A stretch of DNA of 64,000 bases from JAFAYN01 sp963733105 (GTDB taxonomy: Bacteria; Gemmatimonadota; Gemmatimonadetes; Longimicrobiales; Longimicrobiaceae): NCBI GenBank assembly GCA_963733105.1, contig CAVTCB010000024.1, forward strand, positions 558,001 through 622,000, given 5' to 3'. This document shows positions 57,036 through 64,000 of this stretch, in pieces (position 1 is the stretch's first letter; the number at the start of each line of letters is the position of its first letter). The notes under the pieces were generated by a model. It searched no databases, was not told where the DNA came from, and saw nothing but the letters and a program-made list of their open reading frames with translations. A program made the translations under genes and the position numbers.

Positions 57036-58397
57036 TCAGACGTCGGGGGGCCGTCCGACCCGCTCCTGCCGTGACGCGAGCACGCGCAGGAACGAGCGCC
57101 CCTCCAGCTCCTCCCGCGTCAGCCCCGTCCCCTCCCGCACCTCCGCCTCGTCGAAGGCGCCGCAGGCGATCCCCCGGAGGAAGTAGTTCAGCAGCGCCTG
57201 CCCGGCGTGCGGGTCGTCGAAGGCGTCGCCGGCCTGCGCGGCCCTGTCCAGGAAGCCGCGGAGGCGCCGGGCCGCCGCGCCCTGCCCGGCCAGGAAGAAC
57301 GCGAACACGGCGGCGAAGCGCGTGGGGAGCTGCGCCGGGTGCAGGTCCCACCCCTGGTAGAAGCCGTGGACGAGCGAGTGCCCCACGTCCTCGAAGTGCA
57401 TCCTCCAGGCGCCGTGCACCGCCTCCCGGTTCTCCCGCCGCTGGGCGTCCGTGAGCTGCGCCCCCTCGTGCACCGGGACGGGGAGGACGGCCGTGGAGCC
57501 GTCCGAGAGCCAGATCCCCGTCCCCGCGAGCGCCACCTGCATCACGTGCCGCGCGAAGTCGCACGCCCGGTGGCGCATGCGCTGGTGCGCGGCCGTGATC
57601 CCCACCCCCGACGTGTAGTCGTAGGTGCCGAAGTGCGCCCCCGTCAGGCGCCCGCGCGCCGCGTCCACGAAGGCCGGGAGCGGCGTGCGCCCGTCCGCGC
57701 CGATGGTCGCCTGCGGCACCTCCACCATCAGCTCGAAGCGGAGCGTCCCCTCCGCCAGCCCGCGCCGCGCCTCCAGCAGCTCCAGCACGTCCGCGAAGAA
57801 CGCCGCCTGCTCCGGCACCGTCACCTTGGGCACCGTCAGCACGAGCCCGGGCGGGAGCCGGCCCCCCGTCGCCTCCAGCAGCCGCGTCGTGAACAGGTCC
57901 AGCGTGCGGACGCTGCGCCCGCGCATCTCCTCGTTCAGCGGCTTCAGGCGCAGCCCCACGTACGCCGGGAGCGTCCCCGCCTCCATCCCCCGGGCCGTCT
58001 CCTCCGCCGCGGAAACGGCCGTCGCGTCCTCCTCCGCGTCGGGGCGGACGCCGTACCCGTCCTCGAAGTCCAGCCGCAGGTCCTCCACCGGCTCGCGCCC
58101 CAGCTTCTCCACCACCCGCCCGTACAGCGCCTCCGCCGCGTCGTCCGCGGGGATGCCGAGCGCACGCGCGAAGTCGTCCGGCGCCGGGGCATGGTCGCGC
58201 AGCGCCCGCAGCGCCGCCTCCCCGTGCGCGGGCGCCGAGTCGTGCCGGAAGTGCTGCGCGCCCGTGTACACCGTGTGCACCGGCTGCCGGAGCGCCGACT
58301 CGCCCGGGTAGCGCGCCGCGAACGCCAGGTTCGCCGGCCGCAGCCGCGCCGCGGCTTCTTCCAGTGCCGCGTCGTCGAGGGATCGGACCGGGTCCAT
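57036..58397 (-). CDS. DUF6986-type aldolase / citrate-lyase-superfamily protein
   Basis: This 453-aa TIM-barrel protein resembles the HpcH/CitE group. It has PVHTVYTGAQHFRHD, the acidic motif DLRLDFEDGYGVRPDAEEDA, VGLRLKPLNEEMRGR, LTVPKVTVPEQAAFF, and FELMVEVPQATIGADGR where the metal-binding Glu usually lies. Related genes occur in ureide and purine clusters of other bacteria. A role in handling glyoxylate or a downstream carbon skeleton would fit, but the reaction is not known. It is probably co-transcribed with the deaminase (11 bp apart). Confidence 0.78.
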   Translation of the reverse strand: MDPVRSLDDAALEEAAARLRPANLAFAARYPGESALRQPVHTVYTGAQHFRHDSAPAHGEAALRALRDHAPAPDDFARALGIPADDAAEALYGRVVEKLGREPVEDLRLDFEDGYGVRPDAEEDATAVSAAEETARGMEAGTLPAYVGLRLKPLNEEMRGRSVRTLDLFTTRLLEATGGRLPPGLVLTVPKVTVPEQAAFFADVLELLEARRGLAEGTLRFELMVEVPQATIGADGRTPLPAFVDAARGRLTGAHFGTYDYTSGVGITAAHQRMRHRACDFARHVMQVALAGTGIWLSDGSTAVLPVPVHEGAQLTDAQRRENREAVHGAWRMHFEDVGHSLVHGFYQGWDLHPAQLPTRFAAVFAFFLAGQGAAARRLRGFLDRAAQAGDAFDDPHAGQALLNYFLRGIACGAFDEAEVREGTGLTREELEGRSFLRVLASRQERVGRPPDV

Positions 58398-58408
58398 GTC
58401 GTCTCCGC

Positions 58409-58978
58409 TCACCCGTTGTAGATGATCCCCCGGCTCGTGCGGTACAGCTCCAGCACCGCGTTGGCCTCCTCGCGGAGCACCCCGTGCACGATCTCGATCC
58501 CGCGCGCCTCCAGGTACGCGTGCGACTCCGGGAAGACCGGGCCCTCCTCGAAGTTCAGCCGGCGCGCGTCGTCGCGGTGCGCGCCGCACACCACCCGCCG
58601 CACCCCGCTCCAGAGCGTCGCCCCCAGGCACATGGCGCACGGCTCGCACGAGGTCACCAGCTCGTAGCCGGGGCCGCCCTCCGAGCGCAGCGAGAAGGAC
58701 CCCAGCCGCGCCTGCGCCATCATGAACGCCACCATCTCGCCGTGCAGCGTGCAGTTGTTCAGCCGCACCACGCTGTTCATCCCCACCGCCACCAGCGCCC
58801 CCGTCTCCGCCTCGAAGACCGCCGCGCCGAAGGGGCCCCCCGTGCCGCGCACCACGTTCTCGCGCGACAGCTCGATGGCGAGGCGCATCCGCTCCTCGTC
58901 CGTGGCGTAGCGGCGGTCCCAGTCGACCAGGGTCTCCACCCAGTCGGGGTAGTCGATGCGGAGGGGGGGGATCTGCAT
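58409..58978 (-). CDS. Nucleoside/guanine deaminase (CDA fold)
   Basis: This 189-aa zinc deaminase has the zinc motif CTLHGEMVAF (H plus catalytic E) and SCEPCAMCLGA (two Cys). The FGAAVFEAETGALVAVGMNS segment and the C-terminal region match bacterial guanine deaminases rather than tRNA adenosine deaminase. Context with xanthine dehydrogenase and the urate pathway supports guanine to xanthine. I chose the ATG at 58978; the longer frame upstream is arginine-rich and improbable. Confidence 0.85.
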   Translation of the reverse strand: MQIPPLRIDYPDWVETLVDWDRRYATDEERMRLAIELSRENVVRGTGGPFGAAVFEAETGALVAVGMNSVVRLNNCTLHGEMVAFMMAQARLGSFSLRSEGGPGYELVTSCEPCAMCLGATLWSGVRRVVCGAHRDDARRLNFEEGPVFPESHAYLEARGIEIVHGVLREEANAVLELYRTSRGIIYNG

Positions 58979-59139
58979 GTCCGGGGGGCGTGGAGGGGGC
59001 GGTGGACTGCGCTCCCGTACCATAGCCGCCCGGCCCCGTGGCGACAAGCGAGGCCCGCGCCCGATTGCGCTCCGCCGAAAAATCCTTATCTGTTCCAGGA
59101 GCCGCCGTCTTCCACCCTCCCCACACACACTGGGCCCGC

Positions 59140-61660
<2,521 letters not shown>

Positions 61661-61664
<4 letters not shown>

Positions 61665-62482
61665 GGACCGCGACGACGACCCTTGACCTGCGCGAGCCGC
61701 GGACGCTGGACGAGGCGCTGCGCATCCTGGCCGAGGACGGCCCGCGAGTGCCGCTGGCCGGGTGCACGGACGTGCTCGTGAACCTCCACTTCGGCACCAC
61801 CCCGGCGCGGCGCTTCCTGAACCTGTGGCCGCTGGACGAGCTGCGCGGCGTCTCCGCCGACGGCGGGGTGCTGCGCATCGGGGCGCTCACCACGTACACG
61901 GAGCTGATCCGCTCGGAGGCGGTGAACGGGTGGCTCCCCGCGCTGGCGGCGGCCTCGCGCGAGGTGGGCGGCGCGCAGATCCAGAACCGCGGCACGCTCG
62001 CCGGGAACGTGGCGAACGGCTCCCCCGCGGCGGACACCCTCCCCGTCCTCGCCGTCGTCGGCGCGCGGGTGGTGCTGCGGAGCGCCGGGGGGGAGCGGCG
62101 CGTTCCCGTGACGGAGCTGTACACCGGCTACCGCGCCACGGTGATCCGCCCGGACGAGCTGATCGTGGCCGTGGAGGTGCCGCCGGTGGAGGGGACGCAG
62201 TGGTTCCGCAAGGTGGGGACGCGGGCGGCGCAGGCCATCTCCAAGGTGGTGGTGGCGGCGGTCCGCGGCCCCGAGCCGCGGGTGGCCTTCGGGAGCGTGG
62301 CGGCGACGGTGGTGCGCGTCCCGGAGACGGAGCGGTGCCTGGCCGCCGGCGGCTCCATCGAGGAGGCCCAGCGCGTGCTCGCGGGCGAGATCCGCCCGAT
62401 CGACGACGTGCGCTCTACGGCGGAGTACCGGCTGCGCGTGGCCGGCAACCTCCTCCGCCAGTGGTGGGAGGAGACGGGGTGA
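61661..62482 (+). CDS. xdhB: Xanthine dehydrogenase, FAD-binding subunit
   Basis: This 273-aa subunit of the CO-dehydrogenase flavoprotein family has FAD-binding motifs PLAGCTDVLVNLHFG and QIQNRGTLAGNVANGSPAAD (the TxxGN pattern), and the C-terminal TAEYRLRVAGNLL. It completes the XDH complex. ATGA overlap with the FeS gene. Confidence 0.93.
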
Positions 62483-62547
62483 GCCGACTCGATGGCTTGC
62501 GTTCTCGCTTTTCGATGACCAGATTTCATGGTCACAAGGAGGGGCTC

Positions 62548-62805
62548 ATGGGAAAGCGCGATCATCGCAAGCACGTTCGGGCCGGTGAGTTCAAGGCCAC
62601 CTGCCTCAAGCTGATGGACCAGGTACAGGAGACGGGTGAGGAGATCATCATCACCAAGCACAACCGGCCGGTGGCGAAGCTCGCCCCGGTAAAGGGCGAG
62701 GAGCTGCGACCTTTCGTCGGGCGGTCGCGCGGCGTGATCTCGGCGACACGCGAGGATCTTCTGGCCCCCATGGCCGAAGACTGGGAGGTCGATGCTGATC
62801 TCTGA
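62548..62805 (+). CDS. Phd/YefM-type antitoxin
   Basis: This 85-aa protein begins after AAGGAGGGG. It has the Phd/YefM fold: VRAGEFKATCLKLMDQVQET, then EEIIITKHNRPVAKLAPV. The C-terminal acidic tail would wrap the toxin. Its last 14 bp overlap the PIN toxin gene. It probably autorepresses the operon. Confidence 0.9.
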   Translation: MGKRDHRKHVRAGEFKATCLKLMDQVQETGEEIIITKHNRPVAKLAPVKGEELRPFVGRSRGVISATREDLLAPMAEDWEVDADL

Positions 62806-63262
62806 TCTCACCGGGGCCGATCGGCTGGTGATGGACACCCACATCTGGGTGTGGGTCAGCGGCGAGGCGGGTGGACCCGGGCAGATCGGGGCCGCGGCGC
62901 TCCCGGCGATCGAGGCTGCAGCGGAGCGCCGTGAGCTTTTCGTCTCCTCCGCTTCGGTATGGGAGATGGCGTTGAAGGCGGAGCGCGGAAAGGCGCTCGT
63001 CTCGGGCGACCTCCACGAGTGGGTCCGGGACCAGGAGCGATACCCGGGAGTGCGCGTGATGCCGGTCGATTCCCGCCTCGCCATTGACTGCACCACGCTT
63101 CCGCTCTGGACTCGAAGGAGTGACAAGAAGGAGCACCGCGATCCCGCCGACAGGTTCATCGTCACCACCACCCGCCGCCTGAACGCGATCCTGGTCACCT
63201 GCGACGAGGAGATCCTCCACTACGCCGGCCAGGGGCACGTCGCTGCCTTCGACGCGCGGTAG
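62792..63262 (+). CDS. VapC-like PIN-domain toxin
   Basis: This 156-aa ribonuclease toxin has the PIN acidic residues in VMDTHIWVWV (D), SSASVWEMALKAERGK (E) and HRDPADRFIVTTTRRL (D, D). It is about 15-20 residues longer than many VapC proteins, with an extra basic stretch WTRRSDKKEHRDPAD before the last acidic motif. It is paired and overlapping with the antitoxin. Confidence 0.9.
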   Translation: MLISDLTGADRLVMDTHIWVWVSGEAGGPGQIGAAALPAIEAAAERRELFVSSASVWEMALKAERGKALVSGDLHEWVRDQERYPGVRVMPVDSRLAIDCTTLPLWTRRSDKKEHRDPADRFIVTTTRRLNAILVTCDEEILHYAGQGHVAAFDAR

Positions 63263-63590
63263 CCCGCTCCTCCGGCGAATCCTCCGTTCGCCGTGAACCG
63301 ACCCACACCCACTCTCCACTTCTCTGGTGCCCGCATCCCGGGCACACGATTCGCCATTCCTTGAGGCAGCGGCGCCGGGACGTGGAGCCCGGCCCCGACA
63401 CCCGCTCGGAGCACCGCCATGCCGAAGACGCCGGACGCGGGGAGGGTGGGAGCTCAGTGCGGCGCGGGCTCGCCCGCGTGGCACCGGGGGCTGCCGCTCG
63501 CCTGCCTGGCGGCTTACGCGGCCGCCAACGTGCTCGCCCGCATGCTGGCGCGGGGGTCGGGCTGCCGAATGCACCCGTAGTTGCGGTTGT
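63263..63590. other. Intergenic region between vapC and the TonB receptor 3' end
   Basis: It holds no recognised gene. A 53-codon plus-strand frame at 63419-63580 has CGGAG seven bases before its ATG and one hydrophobic stretch (LPLACLAAYAAANVLARML). It could be a small membrane protein, but support is weak. I see no riboswitch consensus. Confidence 0.4.
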
Positions 63591-63640
63591 CGTGCTCCCC
63601 CTCTCCCCTTGTGGGAGAGGGGGCCGGGGGGTGAGGGGTA
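63591..63640 (-). repeat. Dispersed palindromic repeat, copy 2
   Basis: The inverted copy of 52391-52439: CCCCTCTCCC / GGGAGAGGGG arms around TTGT, flanked by CGTGCTC and GGCCGGGGGGTGAGGGG. It lies just after the TonB receptor stop codon. Confidence 0.7.
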
Positions 63641-63649
63641 CGGCCCGGC

Positions 63650-64000
63650 TCAGAAGTAGAGCCGGTAGAGGAGCGCCACGTTGCGGCCCGGGCCGGGGGC
63701 GAAGTCCTTGACCCGGCTGGTGGACTCGCGGTGGAGCACGTTCCCCAGGTTCTCCCCGCGCAGGGTGACGGAGTGCACCACGCCGCGCCGCGTCCAGCGC
63801 ACCCCCGCCATCACCCGGAACAGCGTGTGGGCGTCGGTGGGGAGCTCGTCCGCGGCGCCGACGCGGTCCTGCCGGAACTCGTGGTGCACGTCGCCGCCCA
63901 GGGACAGCACGCCCCGCTCCCAGCGGATCGAGCCCCCCAGCCGGGCGGGGGGCATGAACGAGAGCGGCGTGCCGTCGTCCTGCCGGGCGTGCAGCAGGTC
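63650..64000 (-). CDS. TonB-dependent receptor, C-terminal part (truncated by window end)
   Basis: The minus strand encodes the last ~115 residues of an outer-membrane beta-barrel: alternating strands such as GSIRWERGVLSLGGDVHHEF, RVMAGVRWTRRGVVHSVTLR, the typical GENLGNVLHRESTSRVKDF turn, and the final strand NVALLYRLYF ending in phenylalanine. The stop is at 63650-63652. The start and plug domain lie beyond the window. Ligand is unknown. Confidence 0.88.
   Translation of the reverse strand, partial: DLLHARQDDGTPLSFMPPARLGGSIRWERGVLSLGGDVHHEFRQDRVGAADELPTDAHTLFRVMAGVRWTRRGVVHSVTLRGENLGNVLHRESTSRVKDFAPGPGRNVALLYRLYF

Noticed and set aside
63419..63580. 53-codon frame with one hydrophobic stretch
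   Set aside because: Weak ribosome site, no family and high chance of random occurrence at this GC content.
63263..63590. Cobalamin-type riboswitch associated with the TonB receptor
   Set aside because: No B12-box consensus was seen, and this region is downstream, not upstream, of the minus-strand receptor gene.

Overview
This is a GC-rich bacterial chromosome segment with dense coding, many ATGA/GTGA stop-start overlaps and no rRNA, tRNA or CRISPR. Gene content points to a soil bacterium of the Gemmatimonadota (Longimicrobium-like). The pointers are ADOP-type permeases with a PadR regulator, an ABC-2/M1 peptidase fusion, an M57-type HELGH lipoprotein protease, a large NRPS and a lanthipeptide-type leader. 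This assignment is inference from content, not from a marker gene.

Layout. (1) 1-17110: the 3' part of a giant NRPS/PKS megasynthase (partial A-PCP, then C-A-PCP three times, KS-AT-PCP, C-A-PCP), with two single-base frame breaks and no thioesterase. Pocket residues suggest Ile in module 2, Gly in module 4 and a Pro-like residue in the last module; the PKS module looks malonyl-specific. (2) 17111-21580: an island visibly richer in A+T than its neighbours. It carries one intact large gene, an Mrr-like nuclease/NACHT NTPase/pentapeptide-repeat protein that is a candidate anti-phage STAND protein. Around it lie decayed remnants of LysR regulators and of a PEP-utilising enzyme. (3) 21.7-31.9 kb: a membrane diguanylate cyclase, a spermidine-synthase-like protein, PadR plus an ADOP permease, a YhcG nuclease remnant, a second ADOP permease on the minus strand, and DrrAB. 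(4) 31.9-39.6 kb: PnuC-NadR (nicotinamide riboside salvage), an ABC-2/M1 fusion and a family B DNA polymerase broken by many frame changes. (5) 39.6-49.3 kb: an orphan 55-aa lanthipeptide-like precursor, a ROK regulator, a HELGH protease, an M24 peptidase, an esterase, an MBL-fold protein, an ABC-F ATPase, a methyltransferase and a TonB-C lipoprotein. (6) 49.5-62.5 kb: a nearly complete guanine/xanthine/urate/allantoin catabolic region (allB, alc, uraD, uraH, puuD; DUF6986-type aldolase and guanine deaminase on the minus strand; xanthine dehydrogenase Mo, FeS and FAD subunits). A GAF histidine kinase and mtgA sit inside it. (7) 62.5-64.0 kb: a Phd/VapC toxin-antitoxin pair and the 3' end of a TonB-dependent receptor.

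How the genes fit together. The purine genes would take guanine through xanthine, urate, 5-hydroxyisourate, OHCU, allantoin and allantoate to ureidoglycolate plus urea. PnuC and NadR form an overlapping uptake/activation pair. Each ADOP permease combines the permease and periplasmic-core domains of a MacB-like system but needs a separate ATPase, which is not next to it. Several promoters place a -10 hexamer only 5-6 nt before an ATG, suggesting leaderless transcripts.

Caution. Single-base frame breaks in the NRPS, the polymerase, the M57 protease and allantoinase may be sequencing or assembly errors, because conserved motifs continue across them.
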